Assembly (NCBI RefSeq): GCF_000264495.1
Contig: NC_017954.1
Coordinates: 930,001-994,000, forward strand
Source of the DNA: Thermogladius calderae 1633
GTDB lineage: Archaea; Thermoproteota; Thermoprotei_A; Sulfolobales; Desulfurococcaceae
Length of the DNA stretch: 64,000 nucleotides
Reading direction: 5' to 3'
The first letter of the stretch is position 1. Every line of letters begins with the position of its first letter. Positions 55,867 through 64,000 of this stretch are shown piece by piece. The notes beneath the pieces are model-generated. The model was not told where the DNA came from. It ran no database searches and was given only the letters and a program-made list of their open reading frames with translations. The position numbers were made by a program, and so were the translations under genes.

Positions 55867-57810
55867 GTGGGAAACATAGAGGCGCGCGTCTTAGCCCCCT
55901 TAATCGTGTTTGCCCTCCTCGCACAACTGGCTGGGGCGCTGCCCCTAGTATCAAGGGCGGAGGCGCAGCGGCCGACGGTTTTCAACTACATAATCAGAGA
56001 CCCGAACATCGTACCCGGCGGCGTCTTTAGGGACCCTATGATGGGCGAGGCCAATACGCTGAACCCCTGGATGTACACGACGTCCTGGGAGTACATGATA
56101 CTGAGCGTGGTGTACGACACCCTGACAACGGTAGCCCCCGACGGCAACATCGTGGGGGTGCTAGCGAAGAGCTGGGAGGTGAAGGACAACGGGACCGTCT
56201 ACATATTCCACTTATACGAGAACGCCTCCTGGCACGACGGCTACCCGGTCACTGCCGAGGACGTCGCCTTCACCTACAAGTTCCTGAGAGACTACGGTAA
56301 CCTGACCAGGTTCAAGGACTACGCGCCCTACATAAAGGACGCCAAGGCCCTCGACAACTACACCGTGGAGATAGACCTGACGCAGCCCTACGCGCCCTTC
56401 CTCACCCTCGTGGCCTCCTCGATATTCATAGTGCCCGAGCACATATGGTCGAAGATACCTCCCACTCAGGTGCCGACTTACAAGAACGAGCCCCCCATAG
56501 GCAGCGGCCCGTTCATATTCAAGGAGCACGTCCCGCAGCAGTACTACATGCTGGTGGCCAACCCCAAGTACCACCTGGGCAGGCCCTACATAGACACCTA
56601 CGTGCTACCTATCATACCGAACCCCGATGCGATGCTGCTCGCCCTTAAGAGGGGCGACGTGGACGACGTAACGTGGAGCGTCCCATACGCGACGATACCA
56701 GACCTGTTGAAAGACCCTAACATCAGGATATGGAACGTAACCGAGCTGGGCTCCAGGTTCATGTACTTCAACTGCATGAGGTACCCGATGAGCGAGACGC
56801 TGTTCAGGCAGGCGGTCCACTACGCGATAAACCTGACCGAGGTCGTCGACGTGATATACCAGGGCTACGCTTTACCAGGGTCCCTGGGCAAGATACCTCC
56901 CATAGAACAGCCCTGGTACGACCCGAACCTACCCCCCAAGGAGGTGAAGTACCCGTTCAACCTAACTAAGGCGGCCGAGCTATTAGACCAGCTGGGCCTG
57001 AAAGTGGGCCCCGACGGCTGGAGGACGTACCCCAACGGCACGCCGATCACCCTGACGATTTACTCGCCGGCCTACGACCCCCTCAGGGTTAGGGTCGGGG
57101 AGCTGCTGGCCAGCAACCTGAGGAAGATCGGCCTGAACGTCAAGCACATGCCCCTCGAGTGGACGACCCTGGTCTCGAAGCTGCTCTCGGGAGACTTCGA
57201 CATGCTGATAATCGGAGGCCTGGGCTCGATAGACCCGGACCTCTTGAGGCAGATGTTCGCCTCTAACGGGACTTGGAACATGGGCCACTGCGTCATACCC
57301 GGCCTAGACCCGCTGCTCCAGCAGCAGGCCGTAACGCCAGACATCGAGGCCAGGAAAAAGATCGTGTGGAGGATCGAGGAGATACTAGCCGACTACGTGC
57401 CGATACTCAACTTCGTCCACCAGCAGTTCGTCTTCGCGTACAGGGTGGACAGGTGGGCCGGCTGGGTGCTGTACCCGCTGGCCCCGCCCGACAACTGGTT
57501 CAGCCTCATGAGCCTCTACAACATCCAAGCGCAGCAGTACAAGCCGTCGGCCCCCGTGGTGATAACCTACACTACAACCCCCACGGCGACGCCCACCCAG
57601 TACACCACGCAGTACACCACTACTACAACACTGCCCACTACTACAACCACTACAACCCCCACACCCACGACCACGACAGCTGCGCTGACCACCACGCCGA
57701 CCACAGCCCCGGCTAGCACGGGGGTCCCCGTCGCCATCGTAGTAGCGGGTGTCGTAGCGGTACTAGCAGCTGTCGCGGGAGCCGCCCTCTACACCTCTAG
57801 GAGGAAGTAG
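55867..57810 (+). CDS. ABC peptide-binding protein (family 5) with Thr-rich stalk and C-terminal anchor
   Basis: 647 aa. N-terminal signal (LAPLIVFALLAQLAGALPLV), then a DppA/OppA-type binding domain (MMGEANTLNPWMYTTSWEYM, YENASWHDGYPVTAEDVAFT, PPIGSGPFIFKEHV). Residues ~575-620 form a threonine/proline stalk, and residues ~622-641 a membrane helix (VAIVVAGVVAVLAAVAGAAL) followed by RRK. This layout, with a glycosylatable stalk, is usual for surface binding proteins in crenarchaea. GTG start. Confidence 0.93.
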   Translation: MGNIEARVLAPLIVFALLAQLAGALPLVSRAEAQRPTVFNYIIRDPNIVPGGVFRDPMMGEANTLNPWMYTTSWEYMILSVVYDTLTTVAPDGNIVGVLAKSWEVKDNGTVYIFHLYENASWHDGYPVTAEDVAFTYKFLRDYGNLTRFKDYAPYIKDAKALDNYTVEIDLTQPYAPFLTLVASSIFIVPEHIWSKIPPTQVPTYKNEPPIGSGPFIFKEHVPQQYYMLVANPKYHLGRPYIDTYVLPIIPNPDAMLLALKRGDVDDVTWSVPYATIPDLLKDPNIRIWNVTELGSRFMYFNCMRYPMSETLFRQAVHYAINLTEVVDVIYQGYALPGSLGKIPPIEQPWYDPNLPPKEVKYPFNLTKAAELLDQLGLKVGPDGWRTYPNGTPITLTIYSPAYDPLRVRVGELLASNLRKIGLNVKHMPLEWTTLVSKLLSGDFDMLIIGGLGSIDPDLLRQMFASNGTWNMGHCVIPGLDPLLQQQAVTPDIEARKKIVWRIEEILADYVPILNFVHQQFVFAYRVDRWAGWVLYPLAPPDNWFSLMSLYNIQAQQYKPSAPVVITYTTTPTATPTQYTTQYTTTTTLPTTTTTTTPTPTTTTAALTTTPTTAPASTGVPVAIVVAGVVAVLAAVAGAALYTSRRK

Positions 57811-57824
57811 GGGGAGGGCGGTAG

Positions 57825-58805
57825 ATGGGTAGACTAGCCTATTTTTTGGTCAGGAAGGCTATTGCGCGCTTCGTGACCTTCTTCGTGATCCTCACCCTGA
57901 CCTTCGTCATCCCCCGCCTCCTACCCGGCGGGGCCTTCGCTTACCTGGTCGCCAACCCGAGTGTACCACCAGACATGAGGAACGTCCTGATACACGAGTT
58001 CGGGCTCGACAAGCCCATATGGGAGCAGTATGCTATTTTCCTGAGGCAGTTCTTCACCACCGGGAACCTGGGCATATCCTTCAGTAGGCTCGAGCCCGTC
58101 AGCCAGGTGATAATGGAGGCCCTCCCCTGGACGGTGTCGCTGGTCACCGTCTCGCTACTGGTGTCGGCCGCGATAGGCATGCTCTCGGGCATGTACGCCG
58201 CGTACAAGAGGGGCGGCAGGTTCGACACGGCCTCGATGAGCGTCTTCATGTTCGTCAGGTCGATGCCGGGGTTCTGGCTCGGCATGGTCTTGTTAATAGT
58301 TTTCGGCTTCTACCTTGGCTGGGCGCCCCTCTACGGGGCCTACACCTACGGCGCTACTTACACGAGCCCCTGGGAGAGGGTCGCGGACATACTCTACCAC
58401 ATGTGGCTGCCGATGCTCACCCTCATAGTCCTGACGATACCGGGCTACCACATACTGATGAGGAACAGCGTGGTGAACATACTGGGCGAGGACTACATAG
58501 TCGTCGCGACCGCGAAGGGGCTCTCGGACAGGCAGCTACTCCTCAGGCACGCCTTCAGGCCGGCCAGCCTACCGGTCGTGACATCCCTGGCCATAGACGT
58601 CGGCTTCTCGATAAGCGGGGTGATGCTGATCGAGAACGTCTTCTCCATACCGGGCGTCGGCAGGCTGGCCTACCAGGCGGTCTACCAGCAGGACTACCCC
58701 CTACTGCTGGGTATAGTGGTGTACACCTCTGCCCTCACCCTGTTCCTGGTGACCGTGGTGGAGGTAATGTACAGCTTCATAGACCCCAGGGTGAGGCTGG
58801 AGTGA
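57825..58805 (+). CDS. Peptide ABC transporter permease (DppB-like)
   Basis: 326 aa, six hydrophobic segments. DppB features: FFVILTLTFVIPRLLPGG, the EAA loop DYIVVATAKGLSDRQLLLRH, ENVFSIPGVGRLAYQAVYQQ, and end SFIDPRVRLE. Partner of the next permease. ATG, 15 bases after the binding-protein stop; GTGA overlap with the next gene. Confidence 0.94.
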   Translation: MGRLAYFLVRKAIARFVTFFVILTLTFVIPRLLPGGAFAYLVANPSVPPDMRNVLIHEFGLDKPIWEQYAIFLRQFFTTGNLGISFSRLEPVSQVIMEALPWTVSLVTVSLLVSAAIGMLSGMYAAYKRGGRFDTASMSVFMFVRSMPGFWLGMVLLIVFGFYLGWAPLYGAYTYGATYTSPWERVADILYHMWLPMLTLIVLTIPGYHILMRNSVVNILGEDYIVVATAKGLSDRQLLLRHAFRPASLPVVTSLAIDVGFSISGVMLIENVFSIPGVGRLAYQAVYQQDYPLLLGIVVYTSALTLFLVTVVEVMYSFIDPRVRLE

Positions 58806-59671
58806 AGAGCGCCGGCTACTCGACTACCCAGCTACTAAAGGACCTCGTCTCCGCCGTGCTCAGGAACAAGAAGGGGCTGGCCGGGGTAGTCCTCCTGTCG
58901 ATCCCCCTCGCGATGGCGATAGCCCCGCAGTTGATAGCCCCCTACAACCCGAGGGACATAGTCGGCCCTCCCTTCCAGCCCCCCTCGCTACAGCACCTGC
59001 TCGGCACGAACGACGCTGGCTACGACATCTTCAGCGAGCTCGTCTACGGGTCGCGTATATCCCTGCTCGTCGGCTTCGCGGCGGCGATATCCGCGGTCGT
59101 GCTCGGGACTGTGGTGGGTCTGCTCGCTGGGTACTACGGTGGATTACTCGACGACGCGCTCTCCACGGTCACCGACGTAATGCTGCTGCTCCCCGTACTG
59201 CCGTTCATGATACTCATGGCGGCAATACTCGGGCAGGGCTACCAGAACATCGTCTTGACCATAGCGGTCTTCACCTGGCCGGGTATAGCCAGGCTGGTGA
59301 AGGCCCAGGTGGTCTCCCTCAAGAGCGCCCTGTACATCGAGGCCGCCAAGGCATACGGAGCCAGCAACGCGAGGATAATGAGGACGCACATACTCCCCCA
59401 GCTCTACCCCCTACTCGTAGCCTTCGTGATCCTGAGGATAGGGGGTGCGATAATAGCCGAGGCCTCGCTGAGCTTCCTCGGTCTGGGTGACCCGACACAG
59501 GAGTCCTGGGGTAGCATGATATACTGGGCCATGAACAGCGGCGCTATTTCGAGCGGGAAGTGGTGGTGGATCGTGGCCCCCGGCCTCATGATAACGCTCA
59601 CAGTCGAGGCCACGGCCCTTATAGGTGTCGCCATTGAGGAGTTCGTCAACCCCAGGCTGAGGAGGGCCTAA
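58802..59671 (+). CDS. Peptide ABC transporter permease (DppC-like)
   Basis: 289 aa from GTG 58802. DppC features: HLLGTNDAGYDIFSELVYGS, EAA loop EAAKAYGASNARIMRTHILP, ASLSFLGLGDPTQESWGSMI, end EEFVNPRLRRA. The usual DppD/DppF ATPases do not follow; the next genes are an oppositely oriented vapBC pair. A decayed copy of its last ~32 codons is at 63479-63577. Confidence 0.93.
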   Translation: MKSAGYSTTQLLKDLVSAVLRNKKGLAGVVLLSIPLAMAIAPQLIAPYNPRDIVGPPFQPPSLQHLLGTNDAGYDIFSELVYGSRISLLVGFAAAISAVVLGTVVGLLAGYYGGLLDDALSTVTDVMLLLPVLPFMILMAAILGQGYQNIVLTIAVFTWPGIARLVKAQVVSLKSALYIEAAKAYGASNARIMRTHILPQLYPLLVAFVILRIGGAIIAEASLSFLGLGDPTQESWGSMIYWAMNSGAISSGKWWWIVAPGLMITLTVEATALIGVAIEEFVNPRLRRA

Positions 59672-59689
59672 GGAGGGCGTGCCGAGCCT

Positions 59690-60094
59690 CTAGCCCACGA
59701 GCTCTCTGAGGCTCTTGACCTCCACGATCCCTTGAGCCCTGCTCCTCAGCCTCTTGTCCTCGGTCACGAGGGTCAAATCGTACCTCTCCGCGAGGACTAC
59801 ATAGGACGCGTCGTAGACCGTCACCCCTAGAGCCAGGGCCCTCTCGTATATCTCTCTCTCGAGGCCGGCTGGAGACAGGACTTCCATGTACTTCAGGACC
59901 TCGGCCAGTACTTCGACTAGTACAGCCGCCTTCTCAGCTCTTATAGCCCGGTGTAAATAGACCTCCTTCCACACTCCGTTGAGCGCCTCGTAGAAGGTCA
60001 GCCACTGGACGTAGTTCCGCCTGAGTAGGTCCAGTCTCCTCTCCTTCAGTGCGTAGAGTAGAGAGGAGGAGTCGAAGAGAAGACCGCTCCTCAA
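59690..60094 (-). CDS. VapC toxin, PIN-domain RNase
   Basis: 134 aa. PIN acidic residues: LLFDSSSLLYALK (Asp), YEALNGVWKE (Glu), VTVYDASYVVLAE (Asp), LVTEDKRL (Asp). All are kept, so it should be an active RNase. TTG start, overlapping the vapB stop by 4 bases. Confidence 0.9.
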   Translation of the reverse strand: MRSGLLFDSSSLLYALKERRLDLLRRNYVQWLTFYEALNGVWKEVYLHRAIRAEKAAVLVEVLAEVLKYMEVLSPAGLEREIYERALALGVTVYDASYVVLAERYDLTLVTEDKRLRSRAQGIVEVKSLRELVG

Positions 60095-60321
60095 CGCGCG
60101 TCCCTGTCCTCTCTTATGTGGCCGGCTATCCTCTCTATGTCCAGCGACTCTAGGACGTCCTTGATCTCCTCGAGCCGCCTCCCGAGCAGCTCGAGCTCCC
60201 TCTTCTCCACCTCCTCTTCGAGCACCCTCCTGAGGAACTCGGAGATGTTTATACCCAGCCTCCTCGCCCTCTCCACAACCTCCCTTCTCACCTTCGTGGA
60301 GACCGTGACGTAACCACCCAA
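60091..60321 (-). CDS. VapB antitoxin, ribbon-helix-helix
   Basis: 76 aa. Strand YVTVSTKVRREVVERARRLG and ISEFLRRVLEEEVEKRE make an RHH fold; the acidic tail would bind VapC. TTG start at 60321, with GTG codons a few residues in as alternatives. Confidence 0.85.
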   Translation of the reverse strand: MGGYVTVSTKVRREVVERARRLGINISEFLRRVLEEEVEKRELELLGRRLEEIKDVLESLDIERIAGHIREDRDAR

Positions 60322-60812
60322 TATGTCACCCTTCTATGACTACTATCTAGGGTTCCCTATAAAGTCTTCACAGCGTGCCTCGGGACGGCCCATACCGAGC
60401 TACTCGCCGACCCCCGGCTCCATCCGGTTAGCCTTCGACGTATCTCGAGAGCTCTAGCAGTGCCTTCGATATTCCAGCCCCGGGCCAGCTTGGGAGCTTG
60501 CTACTACTTATGCGTATGGCACGAACTACGAGTTCCCGCATAGCTGTCTCGTAGCTCTCATCAGTGCCCGTGCTCGGCTTCACAAATAGCTTTGCTTAGG
60601 TTGTTTCGGCGTGTCGAATGTGTAGAGTGGACACCCCCTGTTGCCGAAGTTAGGTGGCGCCCTTTTCCAAGACTTGTAACGATGAGCTCACCTGTCCACC
60701 ATACATCCAGAGGCCTTGATGAAAACACTACGTGCCTGAAGCCCACACGAGGCCCACTTACGCTGGGGAAAAAATTATCTCCTCTACAGTCAAAAAATAA
60801 ACGTGTTGTGGT
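60322..60812. other. Intergenic region with a possible small ORF
   Basis: About 490 bases. On the minus strand 60583-60428 a 51-codon frame (GTG start, TAA stop) has coding-like content (MRELVVRAIRISSSKLPSWP). The last 60 bases (AAAAAATTAT and nearby) carry the promoter of the transporter. Confidence 0.35.
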
Positions 60813-62417
60813 ATGTCCTCCGAGGCCATCGGTCCTAGAGAGACCTGGGGTACGAGGATCGGATTGATCCTCTCGATGGCAGGCAACGCCATAGGCCTCG
60901 GCAACTTCCTGAGGTTCCCTGGCAGAGTGGCCCTGTACGGTGGCGGGGCATACCTAATACCGTACTTCGTAGCGCTAACACTACTAGGCCTCCCAATAAT
61001 GTGGCTCGAGTGGTCTATTGGGAGGTACGGTGGACAGTACAGGGCGCACTGGCTAGCGCCGATGATGTACGTAGTGAGTAAGAGGAGGCTGGGGGACAAA
61101 AAGGCTAAGATCGTGGCGGGGATAGCCGGCGGGCTAGCGCTCTCCATAGCCATACTGCTGAACGCCTACTACACGAACCTCCTGGGCTGGGTCAGCTTCT
61201 GGGCTGGAATGTGCATGACCGGGAAAATAGTCGAGGTGACCGAGGTAAAGGACTCGATAGGCTGGCTCCTGCAGGTCATCGGAAACCCCGTTTACAACCT
61301 ACTCCCATGGGTATTCACCCTGGTTATGACAGGGATCATAGTCGCGCCTGGTGTCAGCAAGGGTCTCGAGCGCGCGAACTTGATCATGATGCCGCTACTC
61401 TTCCTCTTCTCAGTAGTGCTACTGGTCACGGGGCTGACTTGGAGGACTCCGGTGAAGCCAGAGTGGGACTCCATCAAGGGCTTCCTCTGGCTCTGGACTC
61501 CGAGATTCGAGAAGCTGGGCGACCCGGCTGCGTGGCTCGAGGGCGCTGGGCAGATATTCTTCACGCTGAGCCTCGGAATAGCCGGCATAATACCAACCTA
61601 CGCGAGCTACATTAAACGCGAAGACGACATAGCCTTGGGCGCATTGACGACCACGGCTCTAAACGAGTTCGCCGAGGTGATATGCGGTGGCACAATAGCG
61701 TTCACCCTCGGCTACGCGTTTGGAGGAGTACTCCCGATCGGAATGGTCTACGTCGACAAGAAGTCGCCGTTCTTCCTGTCAATGGCCGTGTACCCGGCGT
61801 TCTTCGGTAAACTCGGCGCTGTAGGTGCTGTACTGGGCTTTATGTGGTACGTGCTGCTGTGGTTCGCGGGCGTGACATCGGCTATAGCGATAGCAAACGT
61901 AATTGTCGAGATGCTACAGGGCTTCGGCTGGAAGAGGGCGCAGGCAACGGCCGTCTCGGTACTCCTGTTCTTGGTATTCGGTGTTTTCATAGCGCTAGAG
62001 GGCTACATGACAAAAGACTACAGCTGGGGGCCTTCAACGGTTTACCTGGACTTCACAGACTTCATGGTGGGCTCTGTAATGCTAGTCGTGACAGCGCTCT
62101 TCGAGACAATAATCGCGGGAATGTTCTTATGGCCTGAAGGCTACGAGGAGGTCAACAGAGGCGGGCTAATCAGGGTGCCAAAGGCCCTCTGGAAGTACGT
62201 GCTGTCGATCATAGCCCCGATATACCTGGTCGCAATGCTCGTGTGGCTTCCAATGAGCACTAGAATAGAGACCATCATTTACCAGACCGGTGAGCCGCTG
62301 ACGTGGCTGGGCCCGGCACTAGCCGGCCTCTCGGCAGCGTTCACCGTAGCCTTGTTCATTGTGGGCTTCGTACTGGGGGTGAAGTCGACGAAGCAGTTCG
62401 AAAAAGTTGCGGGGTGA
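60813..62417 (+). CDS. Neurotransmitter:sodium symporter (SNF/NSS family)
   Basis: 534 aa, about 12 hydrophobic segments as in LeuT/MhsT. First helix motif SMAGNAIGLGNFLRFPGRVA (sodium and substrate site), then PIMWLEWSIGRYGG, and helix 6-8 parts EGAGQIFFTLSLGIAGIIPT. It imports an amino acid with sodium. Base composition is a little richer in A+T than the hydrogenase region. ATG start. Confidence 0.92.
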   Translation: MSSEAIGPRETWGTRIGLILSMAGNAIGLGNFLRFPGRVALYGGGAYLIPYFVALTLLGLPIMWLEWSIGRYGGQYRAHWLAPMMYVVSKRRLGDKKAKIVAGIAGGLALSIAILLNAYYTNLLGWVSFWAGMCMTGKIVEVTEVKDSIGWLLQVIGNPVYNLLPWVFTLVMTGIIVAPGVSKGLERANLIMMPLLFLFSVVLLVTGLTWRTPVKPEWDSIKGFLWLWTPRFEKLGDPAAWLEGAGQIFFTLSLGIAGIIPTYASYIKREDDIALGALTTTALNEFAEVICGGTIAFTLGYAFGGVLPIGMVYVDKKSPFFLSMAVYPAFFGKLGAVGAVLGFMWYVLLWFAGVTSAIAIANVIVEMLQGFGWKRAQATAVSVLLFLVFGVFIALEGYMTKDYSWGPSTVYLDFTDFMVGSVMLVVTALFETIIAGMFLWPEGYEEVNRGGLIRVPKALWKYVLSIIAPIYLVAMLVWLPMSTRIETIIYQTGEPLTWLGPALAGLSAAFTVALFIVGFVLGVKSTKQFEKVAG

Positions 62418-62421
62418 CGGC

Positions 62422-62589
62422 GTGGTGGAGACCATAGGCGTGTACAAAGACGTGCCGCTGACCGTAGACCCGGTCCTGGCAGTGGTGTTCGCTGCCATAG
62501 GCTGGTTCGTGGTGCTGATACTGGTGTTCTACTCCCTACACCGCTGGTGGAAGCCAAAGAAGCCAGCCGAGGTTGCCAGTAAGGCTTGA
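62422..62589 (+). CDS. Small single-helix subunit of the NSS transporter
   Basis: 55 aa from GTG 62422. One membrane helix (PVLAVVFAAIGWFVVLILVF), then basic RWWKPKK. NSS transporters such as MetP of Corynebacterium have a comparable ~60-aa partner (MetS). It lies 4 bases after the transporter and overlaps the next gene by 4. Confidence 0.75.
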   Translation: MVETIGVYKDVPLTVDPVLAVVFAAIGWFVVLILVFYSLHRWWKPKKPAEVASKA

Positions 62590-63281
62590 AGCACGGCAAA
62601 CTAGCCGAGGACCTGACTCAACTCTCTTTTTTACTATCCCACCGTGGCCTAACTCGCGCTCATACCCTCTGCTCTAAGGCTGCCGGGGTACTCAAGCAGA
62701 CCCCCGAGCCTCGAGGCGAGAGCGGCGACTACTCCAGCGTCTTGTCCAGGCTCGCAGACTCTATAAGCGTGCTCAGGCAGTGCGCGTCCTCTGCTACGCC
62801 GGGCGAGAAAAAGGCGTGTAGTAGCGAGGCCAGGTCCGTCTACAGGTACTCTGTGCTCCTAAACCTCGTGTCTACCGGGAGGGTGAAGGAGCTTGTACGC
62901 GCGAGGAAGGCGGGAGTCGCAGCAATAGCGCTGGGGCTCCCAACGGCGGCCCTCTTCGGCTTTCCCCCAATGGGCTTAGTACTGGTGTTTCTAGGAGTCT
63001 TGTGGACCTACTTCTACTTTGTGAGACTCAAGCTCATTGGCTGGACCACTTTCACGGCATCGCTGCTCCTGCTCACGCCGTTCCTAGTCAACGCGGTCAT
63101 GTACTTCGCGTACGCTGTCACGAGCCCAGGGGAAGTCGGGAGCGTGGCGAGCGAGCTGGGGGTGTCGCAAGGCATATCGTTAACCGTGCTCACCGCCTTG
63201 CTAATTATATCCGTAGCCGCGCTGGCGCTCGAGCTGTACGCGCTCTACAAGCTAGTGAAGTACAGAGTAGTTTTTGAGTAG
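62586..63281 (+). CDS. Hypothetical membrane protein co-transcribed with NSS genes
   Basis: 231 aa, TTG start in TTGA overlap. Residues 1-~105 are soluble with several Cys (AHTLCSKA, LRQCASSA, KKACSS). Then four hydrophobic helices (VAAIALGLPTAALFGF, GLVLVFLGVLWTYFYFV, TASLLLLTPFLVNAVMYFAY, LTVLTALLIISVAALALELY). No family recognised; perhaps a third transporter component. Confidence 0.7.
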   Translation: MKHGKLAEDLTQLSFLLSHRGLTRAHTLCSKAAGVLKQTPEPRGESGDYSSVLSRLADSISVLRQCASSATPGEKKACSSEARSVYRYSVLLNLVSTGRVKELVRARKAGVAAIALGLPTAALFGFPPMGLVLVFLGVLWTYFYFVRLKLIGWTTFTASLLLLTPFLVNAVMYFAYAVTSPGEVGSVASELGVSQGISLTVLTALLIISVAALALELYALYKLVKYRVVFE

Positions 63282-63340
63282 TTTTCAACCCCATGACCGA
63301 GGTCGCCCCAACGCGCTTGATTGCAGGGTCTTCGCGGATA

Positions 63341-63430
63341 CTCTAGTACATCGAGCTCGGTCAACAGAGTGGTCCTCGACGCGTAGAGGGAATCCGGAGA
63401 GCGGCTCTCTAGTATAGTATATTCGTGGAT
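63341..63430 (+). pseudogene. Relic of the hydA 3' end and following intergenic DNA
   Basis: CTCGGTCAACAGAGTGGTCC at 63356 and onward matches 53901-53930 (hydA end) at 28 of 30 bases and still ends in an in-frame TAG (SVNRVVLDA against SVHRVVLEA). Weaker similarity continues (CGGCTCTCT, TATAGTATATT against CCGCTCTCTGATA, AAGTATATATC). The upstream cysteine codons are lost. Confidence 0.55.
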
Positions 63431-63478
63431 CACGTCTAGAGGTGGGCCAAGGTCTGAGGCGGGAGATGGCCGTGTACC

Positions 63479-63577
63479 GTGGCCTGCGGTCTCGAAATGA
63501 CACTGGTAATCGAGACCTCGGCACCTGTGGAGACCGCCATAGGACGGTTCATCGACCTCACGCTAAGGAGGACTTGA
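63479..63577 (+). pseudogene. Relic of the dppC-like permease 3' end
   Basis: 32 codons reading EMTLVIETSAPVETAIGRFI and DLTLRRT then stop, colinear with the true permease end (MITLTVEATALIGVAIEEFV, NPRLRRA). DNA similarity continues past the stop into GGCGTGTCTGGCTTCTAGCC, which matches the permease/vapC junction at ~59680-59700. Confidence 0.6.
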
Positions 63578-63595
63578 GATAGGCGTGTCTGGCTT

Positions 63596-63802
63596 CTAGC
63601 CTACGAGCACTCCCTCCTCCAGCTTCCTACCGAGAAACTCGAAGACATCTACACCCAGCATTCCAGCACGGCGTCTTCTGCGTCCTGGAGAAGCTCCCAC
63701 GGGACTGAAACGGCTCTGTGAGGTTTTCAAGGGTAAAGCCCACGCGCCCCGCTGCGATATCAAACCACTCGCTCTAAACCTCCTCGAAGTTATTATTCGC
63801 AC
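63596..63802 (-). pseudogene. Relic of a vapB/vapC pair
   Basis: The frame ends MLGVDVFEFLGRKLEEGVLV plus G, stop. GVDVFEFLGRKLEEG resembles the VapB helix of 60091-60321 (GINISEFLRRVLEEE), and the final LVG-stop coincides with the VapC end. A deletion has fused the two remnants. The rest of the frame looks meaningless. Confidence 0.4.
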
Positions 63803-64000
63803 CAGGTCTCACAGAAAACACCAAGTTAGACCCTCTTCTTCACACAGATTCGCCGCGCCAGCCGAGCCCATATTTCTGCAAAGCAAATTGATCAGTTCGC
63901 GAGCCACGAAAATGAGTCTGTATTCTACATCGTCCTGGCCTCTCACGCACAACACGCTCTCGGCCCATTATCGCTGAGACATGCCTAGATATCGCCGATT
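63803..64000. other. End of window, nothing recognised
   Basis: 198 bases without a clear frame or signal, after the duplication relics. Confidence 0.4.

Overview
The window looks like the chromosome of a hyperthermophilic, heterotrophic member of the Thermoproteota (Crenarchaeota), probably Thermofilales or Desulfurococcales-like. The reasons are GC-rich DNA with AGG/GAG-heavy codon use, many GTG and TTG starts joined by 4-base GTGA/TTGA overlaps, TATA boxes about 25-30 bases before start codons (often leaderless), a subtype I-A (Csa-type) CRISPR-Cas system, and archaeal thiamine and hydrogenase genes. The genus is an inference. No rRNA or tRNA gene was found.

Layout. 1-3.1 kb: the end of a membrane-bound group 4 [NiFe] hydrogenase operon (NuoH-like tail, fused NuoC/NuoD-type large subunit, polyferredoxin, small subunit). 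3.1-8.3 kb: a complete ribose uptake and activation locus, rbsD-rbsK-rbsA-rbsC-rbsB, with two promoters sharing an identical 13-base element. 8.3-11.4 kb: bioY, a coiled-coil/ribbon-helix-helix protein, a CHAT-like relic and a broken vapBC pair. 11.4-13.5 kb: thiC with a conserved neighbour, and a short Cys-rich ORF. 13.6-21 kb: the type I-A interference operon (csa5-cas7-cas5-cas8a-cas3'-cas3'') with the CARF regulator csa3. 21.5-22.4 kb: a gene for an EVE/PUA-like plus PD-(D/E)XK protein, cut by one TAG. 22.8-25 kb: thi4 and a thiD-thiN fusion; thi4 shares a promoter element and spacing with thiC.

25.4-32 kb is a defence-like or accessory patch: two nuclease-like proteins, a phospholipase-D-type nuclease, an MNT/HEPN toxin-antitoxin pair, relics of a DUF1667 gene and a TnpB transposase, and an unrecognised 465-aa protein. 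32.5-37.7 kb: an aldo/keto reductase, two small proteins, a purine phosphoribosyltransferase, an unusual GMP synthase whose amidotransferase front half is replaced by a CARF-like domain, and cas6.

37.8-46.6 kb: CRISPR array 1 (49 repeats, read leftward) and array 2 (25 repeats, read rightward) point away from each other and flank the adaptation operon csa1-cas1-cas2-cas4 plus a second csa3. Their leaders form a ~310-base inverted repeat. Cas1 as written has a frameshift in a G run. 47.2-49.9 kb: a winged-helix regulator divergent from a sodium:solute symporter with a small partner. 50-54 kb: a soluble group 3b NAD(P)-linked [NiFe] hydrogenase (beta-gamma-delta-alpha). 54-59.7 kb: an S9 acyl-peptide hydrolase and a peptide ABC importer (binding protein, two permeases; no ATPases here). 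59.7-60.3 kb: vapBC. 60.8-63.3 kb: a neurotransmitter:sodium symporter-family transporter with a small subunit and a membrane protein. 63.3-63.8 kb holds decayed copies of the hydrogenase tail, the permease tail and vapB/vapC, the scar of a duplication of 53.9-60.3 kb.

Taken together: peptides and ribose are imported and degraded, electrons leave as H2 through one ferredoxin-linked and one NAD(P)H-linked hydrogenase, thiamine is made locally, and a large CRISPR locus is complete apart from the apparent cas1 frameshift.
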